Below are positions 8,204 through 16,857 of a stretch of DNA of 64,000 bases, piece after piece; the stretch's first letter is position 1, and each line of letters begins with the position of its first letter. The DNA is from Compostibacter hankyongensis. GTDB lineage: Bacteria; Bacteroidota; Bacteroidia; Chitinophagales; Chitinophagaceae. The translations under genes were made by a program, and so were the position numbers. The stretch covers positions 372,001 to 436,000 of the forward strand of contig NZ_BAABFN010000001.1 of the NCBI RefSeq assembly GCF_039541075.1, written 5' to 3'. The notes beneath the pieces were generated by a model that saw nothing but the letters and a program-made list of their open reading frames with translations, was not told the origin of the DNA and did not search any database.

Positions 8204-9928
8204 ATGATACAGGCCAACGCAGACATACAGCCGCTGCCCCGGCATTTTCTCCCGGCGGATTTCCGGGTGACGACCTGGGAGGCGCTGCAACCCTATTTTG
8301 AATCGCTTCAGCAGCGGGAGATCGGCAGCCCCGAAGCCCTGCAGCAGTGGCTGAGGGACTGTAGCGAGCTGGATGCGGTGGTCGGGGAAGACGCTGCCTG
8401 GCGGCAGATCCGGATGACCTGCGATACCACGGACAAATCGTACGAGGAAGCCTTTGTGTATTTCTGCATGGAAATACAGCCCAAGCTGCAGCCCTATGTG
8501 CATGCGCTGAATGAAAAGTTGCTGGCATCGCCGGGGCTGGACGGGCTGAAGGACGAAAAGTATTTTACCTATCTCCGCGGCGTGCGCAGCGCTGTAGAGC
8601 TGTACCGCGAAGAAAATATTCCCCTGCAGGCCGAGCTGAACGTGCAGCAGCAGCAATACGGGCAGATCACGGGGGCGATGACCATCACGGTCAATGATAA
8701 AGAGTATACCCTGCAGCAGGCAGCCAAGTTCCTGGAAAATACCGACCGCGCCCTGCGGGAAGAAGTGTTCCGGAAAACGGCGGATCGCCGGCTGAAAGAC
8801 CGGGAGCGGCTGGATGAGCTGTATACCGCCCTGGTACGGAAACGCGACCAGGTCGGCCGCAATGCCGGCTTTGACGGTTACCGCGATTATAAGTTCCGGG
8901 CGCTGGGGCGGTTCGACTATACGCCGGAGGACTGTTTCCGGTTTCACGAAGCCATCCGGCAGCATGTGCTGCCCCTGGTGGAAAAGGTGCTGCTGCGGCA
9001 AAAGGAAAAGCTGCAGCTGGATGTATTACGGCCCTGGGATACGGCCGCCGAGCCCGCCGGTATAAAGCCCCTGGAGCCTTTTAAGACCGGCGCGGAGCTG
9101 CTGTCGAAGGCCGAAAGCTGTTTTACCGCGCTGCGGCCCTTCTTCGGCGACTGTCTCCGGGTGATGCAGCAGCGTCAGCGTCTGGACCTCGAAAGCCGTA
9201 AGGGCAAAGCGCCGGGAGGCTACAATTGTCCGTTGGCCGAAAGCGGGGTGCCCTTTATCTTTATGAACGCCGCCGGGCAGATGAGGGACGTGACCACCAT
9301 CCTGCATGAAGGCGGGCATGCGGTGCATGCTTTTCTGAGCCATGACCTGGAGCTGAGCGCTTTTAAGGAATATCCCATGGAAATGGCCGAGGTGGCCAGC
9401 ATGAGCATGGAGCTGCTGACGATGGATCACTGGAATGTATTTTTTGAAGACGGGGAAGACCTGCGCCGTGCCAAGCTGCAGCAGCTGGAACAGGTGCTGA
9501 CCGTTTTCCCCTGGATCGCTACGATCGATAAATTCCAGCACTGGGTGTATGCGCATCCCCAGCATACTACGGAAGAGCGCACTGCTGCCTGGAACCGTAT
9601 CCAGGAGGAATTTTCCACCGGACAGGTGGACTGGAGCGGCCTGGAAGACTTCCGTGCGGCCAGCTGGCAGAAGCAGCTGCACCTGTACGAAGTGCCTTTT
9701 TATTATATCGAATACGGTATTGCGCAGCTGGGCGCCATCGCCATGTGGAAACAGTACCGTGAAAAAGGAGAGCAGGCGCTGGACAATTATATGAAGGCGC
9801 TCAGCCTGGGATATACGAAACCGTTAAAGGAGCTGTACGCGGCTGCCGGTATCCGGTTCGACTTTTCGCCTGCCTATGTAAAGGAGCTGGCGGATTTTGT
9901 ACAGGAAGAGCTGGAAAAACTGTTGTAA
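8204..9928 (+). CDS. M3 family oligoendopeptidase
   Basis: 574 residues, typical of the M3B oligoendopeptidase F group. The zinc site is plain: ILHEGGHAVHAFL supplies HExxH (here HEGGH), and EMAEVASMSMELL further on supplies the third ligand Glu. The N-terminal half is helical, as in this family, and there is no signal peptide, so it works in the cytoplasm on oligopeptides. Further matches are YNCPLAESGVPFIFMN upstream of the zinc site and FYYIEYGIAQLGA near the C-terminus. It follows the DUF5606 gene and has no promoter of its own that I can see. Confidence 0.93.
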   Translation: MIQANADIQPLPRHFLPADFRVTTWEALQPYFESLQQREIGSPEALQQWLRDCSELDAVVGEDAAWRQIRMTCDTTDKSYEEAFVYFCMEIQPKLQPYVHALNEKLLASPGLDGLKDEKYFTYLRGVRSAVELYREENIPLQAELNVQQQQYGQITGAMTITVNDKEYTLQQAAKFLENTDRALREEVFRKTADRRLKDRERLDELYTALVRKRDQVGRNAGFDGYRDYKFRALGRFDYTPEDCFRFHEAIRQHVLPLVEKVLLRQKEKLQLDVLRPWDTAAEPAGIKPLEPFKTGAELLSKAESCFTALRPFFGDCLRVMQQRQRLDLESRKGKAPGGYNCPLAESGVPFIFMNAAGQMRDVTTILHEGGHAVHAFLSHDLELSAFKEYPMEMAEVASMSMELLTMDHWNVFFEDGEDLRRAKLQQLEQVLTVFPWIATIDKFQHWVYAHPQHTTEERTAAWNRIQEEFSTGQVDWSGLEDFRAASWQKQLHLYEVPFYYIEYGIAQLGAIAMWKQYREKGEQALDNYMKALSLGYTKPLKELYAAAGIRFDFSPAYVKELADFVQEELEKLL

Positions 9929-9953
9929 AGCCCGGTCTGCCGGGGGCTCCCGT

Positions 9954-10577
9954 TCAGTCTTTCTTCTCCTCCTGCAGCAGGGCGCGGATATCATCGCTGA
10001 GCTGGCTGACCTGCTCCTGCTTGAGCCCGTCATAGAAGCCGCGGATGCGGCGGTCCTGGTCCACCAGGGCAAAAAACTGGGTGTGGACAAACTGCTCCGT
10101 GGCTCCGGCGGAGTCGGCCGCGCTGAGAAGAAACTGATTTACCGCTACCTTGAACAAGGCGTTTCTGTCGCCCGTGAGGAACAGCCACACCCGGGGATCC
10201 GCTCCCCATTGTTCCCCGTATTTGGCAAGCACCGGCACGCTGTCGTGTGCAGGGTCCACCGTAAACGATAAGATCTGGAAGCCCGGCGTGTGCTTGAACT
10301 TTTCGTAGACCTGGTCCATGTTCCGGTTCATCTTGGGACAGATGCCTGTGCAGGTGGTAAAAAAATATTCCACCACGCTTACCTTTCCATCGAGCTTTTT
10401 CTCGGTGATGCTGTCTCCTTCCTGGTTGACGAAGGTGAATGCGCCCACTTTGTGACCCGGATTACCCAGGACCGGGAGCGACTTTTTGGCGTAGTCGGTG
10501 CCCCTGAATAAAAAGAGGAAGAATGCGCCGGCCAGCACCACAAAGAAGACGATCAGTATCGTTATTTTACGATTCAT
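9954..10577 (-). CDS. SCO1/SenC family copper chaperone, copy 1
   Basis: 207 residues. One N-terminal membrane anchor (ITILIVFFVVLAGAFFLFLF) and a periplasmic thioredoxin-like domain. The copper motif CTGICP (CxxxC) and the later His in FVHTQFF are both present, as needed for Cu delivery to the CuA site of cytochrome c oxidase subunit II. TVDPAHDSVPVL is the conserved strand-turn of the family. It lies just before the respiratory operon on the opposite strand, with its own promoter, while a second SCO1 copy sits inside the operon. Different roles, for example CuA loading versus thiol reduction, are possible but not shown. Confidence 0.92.
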   Translation of the reverse strand: MNRKITILIVFFVVLAGAFFLFLFRGTDYAKKSLPVLGNPGHKVGAFTFVNQEGDSITEKKLDGKVSVVEYFFTTCTGICPKMNRNMDQVYEKFKHTPGFQILSFTVDPAHDSVPVLAKYGEQWGADPRVWLFLTGDRNALFKVAVNQFLLSAADSAGATEQFVHTQFFALVDQDRRIRGFYDGLKQEQVSQLSDDIRALLQEEKKD

Positions 10578-10600
10578 GTGCGGGAATGATTTTCCGCAGG

Positions 10601-10608
10601 CAAAGGTA
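10601..10608 (-). promoter_or_regulatory. -7 box for SCO1 copy 1
   Basis: Minus strand reads TACCTTTG, a perfect TAnnTTTG, 23 bases before the SCO1 ATG and downstream of the barrel-like gene, so SCO1 can be transcribed on its own. Confidence 0.5.
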
Positions 10609-10627
10609 AGTTATTCGGACGGACCGC

Positions 10628-11293
10628 TCATTGTTTCCCGGCGAGCCCGATCTTTATGCCCAGCTGTATGCTGGGCAGCCAGCTGGTGGTGTGGTCGTTG
10701 TCGTTCTGGACCTTGCCGGTAGCGCTGTTTGTCTTGTAGTTATCAAAAGAGTAGGTTTTGGCTTTTACGCCGAGACCGAAATACTTGTCGATGATCCATC
10801 GTCCGTTGCGGTGTTGCCGTCCGACCAGCAGCTGCAATCCCCAGATCCTTTTGTTGCCGTTTTCGGGATATTTTTCTTCGTCGATGGTTTTATGGTCGGT
10901 GGGATACCAGACCTGCTTGAACAGCAGCAGGGGTTCGAAATAGGTACCGCGGGCCCTCAGGTTGTCAAAATCAGGGGCGATGATATAGTAGCGAAAGCCG
11001 ATCCGGCCGGCTACTCCTTTGGCCTGCAGGTATTGCCGCGTGCTGAGGTTGGGCTTGATCTGGCCGAAGTCGAACTGGTTGAGCAGGCGGTCCCAGTAAT
11101 CGGTATAGATGCCTCCGGCCCCGATCTCGAGGCTGGTGGAAGGGCTCAGCTCCTGTTCGAGGTAGAGGTCCAGCTCATTGATGAGCGTGGTGGGGTTCAG
11201 CTTAAAATAAGTATGACGCTTCGCGGACTGGGCATGTACGGCGTTGGTCGCCAGAAGCGACCCGAGGCAGGCAAACAGTAGATAGCGGCGCAT
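10628..11293 (-). CDS. Exported beta-barrel-like hypothetical protein
   Basis: 221 residues with a signal peptide (MRRYLLFACLGSLLATNAVHAQ). The mature part alternates polar and aromatic residues in short strands: SLEIGAGGIYTDYW, GRIGFRYYI, YFEPLLLFKQVWY, WGLQLLVGRQ, YFGLGVKAKTYSF, SIQLGIKIGLAG. This is typical of a small outer-membrane beta-barrel, though the last residue is Gln and not the usual aromatic. I cannot assign a family or a function. It lies upstream of SCO1 on the same strand, but a promoter separates them. Confidence 0.7.
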   Translation of the reverse strand: MRRYLLFACLGSLLATNAVHAQSAKRHTYFKLNPTTLINELDLYLEQELSPSTSLEIGAGGIYTDYWDRLLNQFDFGQIKPNLSTRQYLQAKGVAGRIGFRYYIIAPDFDNLRARGTYFEPLLLFKQVWYPTDHKTIDEEKYPENGNKRIWGLQLLVGRQHRNGRWIIDKYFGLGVKAKTYSFDNYKTNSATGKVQNDNDHTTSWLPSIQLGIKIGLAGKQ

Positions 11294-11416
11294 GGTTTAA
11301 CGGACGCCGTTAAGTTACGAAAATCCCGGTAATCCGGCCGGTCAAATCGTTATTATATCCATTTGCATGTAAAATCCTCCTATTGTTCATTTTCCGGAAT
11401 CTCAAACCTCAAACCA

Positions 11417-11470
11417 GAAACGCGGAGCGTTCACGGAGACCGCTAAAAAACTTTGCGAGCGACGTAAACT
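11417..11470. repeat. Composite intergenic repeat, copy 2 (53-bp module)
   Basis: Begins GAAACGCGGAGCGTT and ends GACGTAAAC; preceded by CTCAAACCTCAAACC units (11401-11414). Closely related to 24135-24187 and more weakly to 40757-40810 and 44343-44400. It abuts the purN stop codon (11471-11473). Confidence 0.75.
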
Positions 11471-12037
11471 TCAAACCCTTAGCAGTTCCTCCACCACCTG
11501 TGGCAGCCAGGTATGCTCCAGCTTGTGGATCCGCCCGGCCAGCAGCTCCGGGGTATCCCCGGGCAGCACGGGACAGGTTTTCTGCAGGATGATCTCCCCG
11601 TCGTCATATTGGTCATTTACATAATGGATGGTGATGCCGCTTTCGGTGTCTCCCGCCGCGATAACGGCCGTATGCACCCGCTCGCCGTACATGCCCTTCC
11701 CGCCGTATTTGGGCAGCAGGGCGGGATGCAGGTTGATCATCTTTCCCGCGAAGGCGCGCACCAGGTTATCGGGGATCTTCCACAGAAAGCCCGCCAGCAC
11801 CACCAGATCCGCCGGCATCTCCTGCAGCAGCTTTACATAACGGTCCGTGTGATAGAAATCGTGACGGTCCAGCAGCGCGACAGGAATGCCCTCCCGCCGG
11901 GCGGTTTCCAGCACGCCCGCCTGGGGGTTGTTGCAAAGCAGCAGCTTTACCCGGGCCAATTCCGATTCCCTGAAACGGTCGATGATCTTCGCGGCGTTGC
12001 TGCCGGTACCGGAGGCAAAAATGACGATGTGCTTCAT
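11471..12037 (-). CDS. purN: Phosphoribosylglycinamide formyltransferase 1
   Basis: 188 residues from the ATG at 12037 (MKHIVIFASGTGSNAAKII); a TTG three codons earlier is the only in-frame alternative and is less likely. PurN transfers the formyl group of 10-formyl-THF to GAR, the third step of purine synthesis, in the cytoplasm. Visible hallmarks: the phosphate loop SGTGSNA, GILETAR-like VLETARREGIP, DLVVLAGFLWKIP, the catalytic Asn-His-Asp set in INLHPALLPKYGG and ITIHYVNDQYDDG. Length and motifs are normal. The gene ends flush against a copy of the intergenic repeat. Confidence 0.96.
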   Translation of the reverse strand: MKHIVIFASGTGSNAAKIIDRFRESELARVKLLLCNNPQAGVLETARREGIPVALLDRHDFYHTDRYVKLLQEMPADLVVLAGFLWKIPDNLVRAFAGKMINLHPALLPKYGGKGMYGERVHTAVIAAGDTESGITIHYVNDQYDDGEIILQKTCPVLPGDTPELLAGRIHKLEHTWLPQVVEELLRV

Positions 12038-12043
12038 GCCGGG

Positions 12044-12051
12044 CAAAGATG
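12044..12051 (-). promoter_or_regulatory. Possible -7 box for purN
   Basis: Minus strand reads CATCTTTG, one mismatch from TAnnTTTG, only 6 bases before the purN ATG, again suggesting a near-leaderless transcript. Confidence 0.35.
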
Positions 12052-12188
12052 ATAAAAAAATTTCAGGCCGCTCATTTTTTCCGGCGGAAGCCCATACAAA
12101 TCAATAAAATGTCCGGTTTAAAGTGATATGAAAAAAAATAATTAAATAAGGTCAAAAACGGCTGAAATCCTTTGCCCGCAAGGGGGAG

Positions 12189-12202
12189 AATTTTTAAAAA
12201 TT
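12189..12202. promoter_or_regulatory. Palindrome upstream of the respiratory operon
   Basis: AATTTTTAAAAATT is a perfect 14-bp palindrome centred about 35 bases upstream of the putative -7 box. It could be a regulator site or merely AT-rich promoter DNA; nothing in the window identifies a partner. Confidence 0.3.
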
Positions 12203-12228
12203 GTAGCCGAATTGTCAACATTCTGTCT

Positions 12229-12236
12229 TATTTTTG
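12229..12236 (+). promoter_or_regulatory. -7 box for the act-cox operon
   Basis: TATTTTTG, a perfect TAnnTTTG, 42 bases before the actA ATG. A TTG lies at 12212-12214, only 14 bases upstream of the box, shorter than the usual 17-23. The surrounding CTGTCTTATTTTTG is shared with the trmB promoter at 39113-39126. Confidence 0.5.
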
Positions 12237-12278
12237 TGGCGCTTTTCAAAAAATCATCAGGTACACAATATTATTATA

Positions 12279-13562
12279 ATGGTTAACCGTCTTTATAGGA
12301 CCGCGTGTAGTAAAGCTTTGCCGGGTATTCTTCTCTTTCTATCATTCTTTCTTTTTGCACAAAGTTCCCTGGCTGCCGACGGCGGTGGCGACGCAGCTAA
12401 GGGGAAGACCCTCTTCCAGGCTAACTGCGCCACTTGTCATAACCCTATCAAGCCGATGACAGGCCCTGCGCTGCAGGGTGTTGTAAAGGATATACCCGGG
12501 GGCATGGACTGGGTATACGACTGGGTGCACAATTCCTCCAAGGTGGTGGCCAGCGGCGATCCTTACGCCAACCAGATCTTCAACCAGTGGGGAAAGGTGC
12601 AGATGACCGCTTTCCCGCAGCTGTCCAAGGAAGATATCGATAATATATTTGCCTATGTGGACAGCTATCAGCCGGCCGGCGCTCCTGCAGCCGGTGCGGA
12701 AGGGGCCGCCTCGGGCGCTCCTGCCGAAGGGGGAAACCACAGCGTGCTGTTTGGCGTCCTTACCCTGATCCTGGCCATCCTTGCGCTGATCCTCATGCAG
12801 GTCAACAGCAGCCTGCACAAGCTGGCCAACGACAAAGAAGGCGTTCCCAACCCCAAGCCCATTCCTTTTTACCGCAACAAACGCAATATCTTCTTCGTGG
12901 TGGTGGTGCTGTTTATCCTTTCCGGGTATTTCCTGGTCAATGCCGCTACTACCGTAGGTTATAATCAGAATTACCAGCCCAAGCAGCCTATCTTTTACTC
13001 GCATAAGGTACATGCCGGCATCAACCAGATCAGCTGTCTGTATTGCCATGCCGGTGCGGAAAAGAGCCGCCATGCCATGATTCCTTCTCCCAATATCTGT
13101 ATGAACTGCCACAAGGCCATCAGCAGCTATTCGGGGAATGCCCTGCAGACCGCCGAAGGTAAGATGGTGGACGGCACCGCCGAGATCCAGAAGCTCTACG
13201 ATTATGCAGGCTGGGATCCGAAGCAGCAGAAATATACCAAGCCCGGGCGCCCCATCGAATGGGTCAAGATCCACAATCTCCCGGATTATGTGTATTTCAA
13301 CCACTCGCAGCATGTGAAGGTAGGCCAGGTGCAGTGCCAGACCTGCCATGGCAATATCCAGGACGAAAACGAGGTATACCAATATGCCACCCTCGGCATG
13401 GGCTGGTGTGTAAACTGCCACCGCACCACCAAGGTACAGTTTAAGGAAAACAACTATTACTCCATCTTTACCAAGTACCACGAACAGCTGAAGAATCACC
13501 AGATAGACAGCGTAACGGTAGAGATGCAGGGCGGCACCGACTGCCAGAAATGCCACTATTAA
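12279..13562 (+). CDS. actA: Alternative complex III multiheme cytochrome c subunit ActA (six CxxCH)
   Basis: 427 residues from the ATG at 12279, with a signal peptide (LPGILLFLSFFLFAQSSLAA). Residues 35-125 form a class-I-like cytochrome c domain with CATCH near residue 50. A Gly/Ala-rich linker and a membrane helix (residues ~150-170) follow, then a second helix (FFVVVVLFILSGYFLV), then a multiheme domain with CLYCH, CMNCH, CQTCH, CVNCH and CQKCH, the last at the C-terminus. Characterised ActA is described as pentaheme, so the sixth site sits in the added N-terminal domain. Role: electron transfer from the quinol-oxidising core towards cytochrome c or oxidase. First gene of the operon. Confidence 0.93.
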   Translation: MVNRLYRTACSKALPGILLFLSFFLFAQSSLAADGGGDAAKGKTLFQANCATCHNPIKPMTGPALQGVVKDIPGGMDWVYDWVHNSSKVVASGDPYANQIFNQWGKVQMTAFPQLSKEDIDNIFAYVDSYQPAGAPAAGAEGAASGAPAEGGNHSVLFGVLTLILAILALILMQVNSSLHKLANDKEGVPNPKPIPFYRNKRNIFFVVVVLFILSGYFLVNAATTVGYNQNYQPKQPIFYSHKVHAGINQISCLYCHAGAEKSRHAMIPSPNICMNCHKAISSYSGNALQTAEGKMVDGTAEIQKLYDYAGWDPKQQKYTKPGRPIEWVKIHNLPDYVYFNHSQHVKVGQVQCQTCHGNIQDENEVYQYATLGMGWCVNCHRTTKVQFKENNYYSIFTKYHEQLKNHQIDSVTVEMQGGTDCQKCHY

Positions 13563-13655
13563 GATGAGGGGCCGCGGCATGCTTAACGGAGATTTCCGCC
13601 CGGCTGTACGAAGAATTTTTTTACCTGTAACAATACGTAAGCGTCAATAAATAAC

Positions 13656-16600
13656 ATGAAGCAGAAGAAATACTGGAAAGGGTTGGAGGAGCTGCAGGAT
13701 GAGGCTGGCTATGAAAAAGCCATGTACAACGAATTCAGGGAAGAGCTGCCGCTCGGGGAGTCCGATGCATTTCTTTCCACCACTACGCCGCGCCGGGATT
13801 TTCTGAAATACCTGGGCTTCAGCATCACGGCCGCCACCGTGGCCGCCAGCTGTGAGATCAAGGTGCGCAAAGCCATCCCTTACCTCAACAAGCCGGAAGA
13901 GATCACGCCCGGTATACCCAATTACTATGCTTCCAGTTATGCGCTGGACGGAGATTACTGTCCCATCGTCATCAAAACGCGCGATGGCCGCCCCATTAAG
14001 ATAGAGGGAAACACCCTGTCTTCCATTACCGGCGGGGGCACCTCTGCCCGGGTACAGGGTTCCGTGCTGAGCCTGTATGACACTACCCGCCTGCGTTACC
14101 CCATGGCAGACGGCAAGGAAACCACCTGGGCCGCCCTGGACAAGCAGGTGGCGGGCAGTCTGGCCGGCGGCGGCGTCGTCCTGCTGACCGGTTCCATCCT
14201 GAGCCCTTCCGTAAAGCAGGCCATCAACGAATTCATAGCCCGGTATCCCGGCACGCGGCATGTCGTGAACGACTCGGTCTCCTACGCCGGCATGCTGATG
14301 GCCAACGAAGCCTCCTATGGCAAAAGAGCCCTTCCTTCCTATCATTTTGAAAATGCGAAATGCATCGTCAGCATCGGCGCCGACTTCCTGGGCACCTGGC
14401 TGTCTCCGGTAGAGTTTGCCGGACAATACGGAAAGGCGCGGGCCGTCAGCGGGGAAAACCCCTCGATGAGCCAGCACTTCCAGTTTGAAGGCCATGTCAG
14501 CCTGACCGGCTCCAATGCCGATTACCGCTATACCCATAAGCCCTCCGAACTGCCTGCGGTAGTGCTGGGGCTGTACAATGCTGTGGCCCAGACCCTGGGC
14601 CGGCCGGCACTCTCCGGCGCTCCCGCGCCGACCAGCAAAAGGGTAGCCGACGGGATCAAAAAGGCCGCCAAGGCCCTCGCGGCCAGCCAGGGCGCTGCCC
14701 TGGTCGTGAGCGGCTCCAACAATACCCAGGTGCAGATCCTGGTGAACGGCATCAACGATATGCTGGGCGCCGGGGGAAAAACGATCGACTGGAACACGCC
14801 GGTAAATTACCGCCAGGGCGTGGATGCCGATATGCAGCAGCTGGTAAACGACATGCAGTCCGGCAGCGTAAAGACGCTCCTGGTCTACGGCGCCAACCCG
14901 GCTTACGACTACTACGAAGCCGACAAGTTTGCCGCGGCGCTCAAGAAGGTACCGGCCAGCGTTTCCTTTAACGATCACCTGGACGAAACGACGCGCCTCT
15001 GCAAATATGCCGCGCCGGATCATCACTATCTCGAAAGCTGGGGAGATGCTGAACCCAAAACGGGCTATTACAGCCTGCAGCAGCCCGGGATCGCCCCGCT
15101 TTTCAAAACCCGGCAGTTCCTGGAGACCCTCCTGAAATGGAGCGGTGCTGCCGAAAGCGATCCGCTGGCTTATATCCAGAACTACTGGAAGACAAATATA
15201 TTTCCCCAATATGGCAACGGCGACTGGCAGACCTGGTGGGACCAGTCCCTGCAGGACGGGGTGGCAGAGCCCAAAACGGCTCCCGCCTTCGGTACGGCCG
15301 CCTTTGCCGCCGACGTCAACGATGCCGCCGCCAAGCTTCTTTCCGCCACCCCCAAAAGCGGCGGCGTGGAGATCGTATTTTATGAGAAAGTAGGCGTTGG
15401 CACCGGACGGCATGCTAATAACCCCTGGCTGCAGGAAATGCCCGACCCCGTCAGCAAATGTACCTGGGACAACTACCTGTGTATCTCTCCCGCCATGGCG
15501 GAGAAGCTGCATGCAGTGGTCAACCGCTTCAACGAAGTGGACTTCCACCGGCCCCTGGCCAGCGTGAAGGTCAACGGAAAGGAGCTGAAGCTGCCCATCC
15601 TGGTGCTGCCGGGCATGCACCCCGAAGTGGTGGCCGTAGCCGTAGGTTATGGACGCGGCGGAAACGGGCTTAACGGAGATGCGCTGAAGACTGCCCGCCG
15701 GAATATCGGCCCCTCGGCTGCCGGCGTAGGTACCAATGTATACCCCTGGGTAAGCTATAATGCCACCAGCGGCACTTTTGAATACAGCGCGCCCAAGGCT
15801 GAGGTCTCCAATACCGGCGAAACCTACCTGCTGGCCATTACCCAGTCGCACAACAGCTTCGAAGGCCGCCCCATCATCCGGGAGACCACGCTGAAGGATT
15901 TTATCGAACATCCCGAAGAATTGCAGCACGAGCGCAAGGAAGAGTTAGGCAAATACGGAGAAAACTTCCGGGATGATGCCACCCTCTACTTCCCCGACGT
16001 ATTCAATCATCCGCAGGGGATCCACTGGGGCATGTCTGTCGACCTCAGCACCTGTATCGGCTGCAGCGCCTGTACCATCGCCTGCCAGGCGGAGAATAAC
16101 GTGTCGGTGGTCGGCAAGTCCGAAGTGGCCCGCGGGCACGAAATGCACTGGCTGCGGATCGACCGCTATTTCGCCGGGGACCCCGAGGACCCGCAGGTGG
16201 TATTCCAGCCGATGATGTGCCAGCACTGCGACAACGCCCCCTGTGAAAACGTTTGCCCGGTAGCCGCGACCAGCCATAGCGACGAAGGGCTCAACCAGAT
16301 GATATACAACCGCTGTATCGGTACCCGCTACTGCGAAAATAACTGTCCTTACAAGGTGCGGCGGTTTAACTGGCGCGACTGGAACGGCGCGGACAGCTTC
16401 GCCGACAACCTCTGGGACGACCCCGCTACCCTGGAAATGAACGAAAGCCTGACCCGCATGGTGCTGAACCCCGATGTAACGGTGCGCGGCCGCGGCGTGA
16501 TGGAAAAATGCACCTTCTGTGTACAGCGTCTCCAGGATGCCAAGCTGCAGGCCAAGAAAGAAGACCGCCCGGTGAAGGACGGCGAGGCGCAGACGGCCTG

Positions 16601-16805
16601 CCAGCAGGCTTGTCCCACCCATGCCATCGCCTTTGGCAACGTGAACGATAAGGAAAGCAAGGTATACGAGATCAGGATGAAGAACCAGCGGCTTTACGGC
16701 GTGCTCGAAGAACTGCATACCCTGCCCAACGTTACCTATCTCTCCAAGGTGCGGAACAAGGATCCGGAAGACCTCTTCCAGGAAGGACCGCAGAACGTAC
16801 TGTAA
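13656..16805 (+). CDS. actB: Alternative complex III subunit ActB (molybdopterin-like plus iron-sulfur domains)
   Basis: 1049 residues. The N-terminus has a Tat-like TTPRRDFLKYLGFS and then AASC, a lipobox-like Cys. Residues ~60-720 form a molybdopterin-oxidoreductase-like domain (in characterised ACIII it lacks the cofactor). Residues ~790-1000 form a ferredoxin-like domain: CIGCSACTIAC near 799, CQHCDNAPCENVCP near 855, CIGTRYCENNCPYKVRRF near 887, CTFCVQRL near 952 and CQQACPTHA near 982. These carry the cluster ligands that move electrons from quinol in ActC to the hemes. Length and domain fusion are normal for ActB. 93 bases after actA. Confidence 0.96.
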   Translation: MKQKKYWKGLEELQDEAGYEKAMYNEFREELPLGESDAFLSTTTPRRDFLKYLGFSITAATVAASCEIKVRKAIPYLNKPEEITPGIPNYYASSYALDGDYCPIVIKTRDGRPIKIEGNTLSSITGGGTSARVQGSVLSLYDTTRLRYPMADGKETTWAALDKQVAGSLAGGGVVLLTGSILSPSVKQAINEFIARYPGTRHVVNDSVSYAGMLMANEASYGKRALPSYHFENAKCIVSIGADFLGTWLSPVEFAGQYGKARAVSGENPSMSQHFQFEGHVSLTGSNADYRYTHKPSELPAVVLGLYNAVAQTLGRPALSGAPAPTSKRVADGIKKAAKALAASQGAALVVSGSNNTQVQILVNGINDMLGAGGKTIDWNTPVNYRQGVDADMQQLVNDMQSGSVKTLLVYGANPAYDYYEADKFAAALKKVPASVSFNDHLDETTRLCKYAAPDHHYLESWGDAEPKTGYYSLQQPGIAPLFKTRQFLETLLKWSGAAESDPLAYIQNYWKTNIFPQYGNGDWQTWWDQSLQDGVAEPKTAPAFGTAAFAADVNDAAAKLLSATPKSGGVEIVFYEKVGVGTGRHANNPWLQEMPDPVSKCTWDNYLCISPAMAEKLHAVVNRFNEVDFHRPLASVKVNGKELKLPILVLPGMHPEVVAVAVGYGRGGNGLNGDALKTARRNIGPSAAGVGTNVYPWVSYNATSGTFEYSAPKAEVSNTGETYLLAITQSHNSFEGRPIIRETTLKDFIEHPEELQHERKEELGKYGENFRDDATLYFPDVFNHPQGIHWGMSVDLSTCIGCSACTIACQAENNVSVVGKSEVARGHEMHWLRIDRYFAGDPEDPQVVFQPMMCQHCDNAPCENVCPVAATSHSDEGLNQMIYNRCIGTRYCENNCPYKVRRFNWRDWNGADSFADNLWDDPATLEMNESLTRMVLNPDVTVRGRGVMEKCTFCVQRLQDAKLQAKKEDRPVKDGEAQTACQQACPTHAIAFGNVNDKESKVYEIRMKNQRLYGVLEELHTLPNVTYLSKVRNKDPEDLFQEGPQNVL

Positions 16806-16857
16806 GAGAGCGGCCGGAGGGGCCATTGATAAAAAGTAAATTTTTATAATTAGAACT

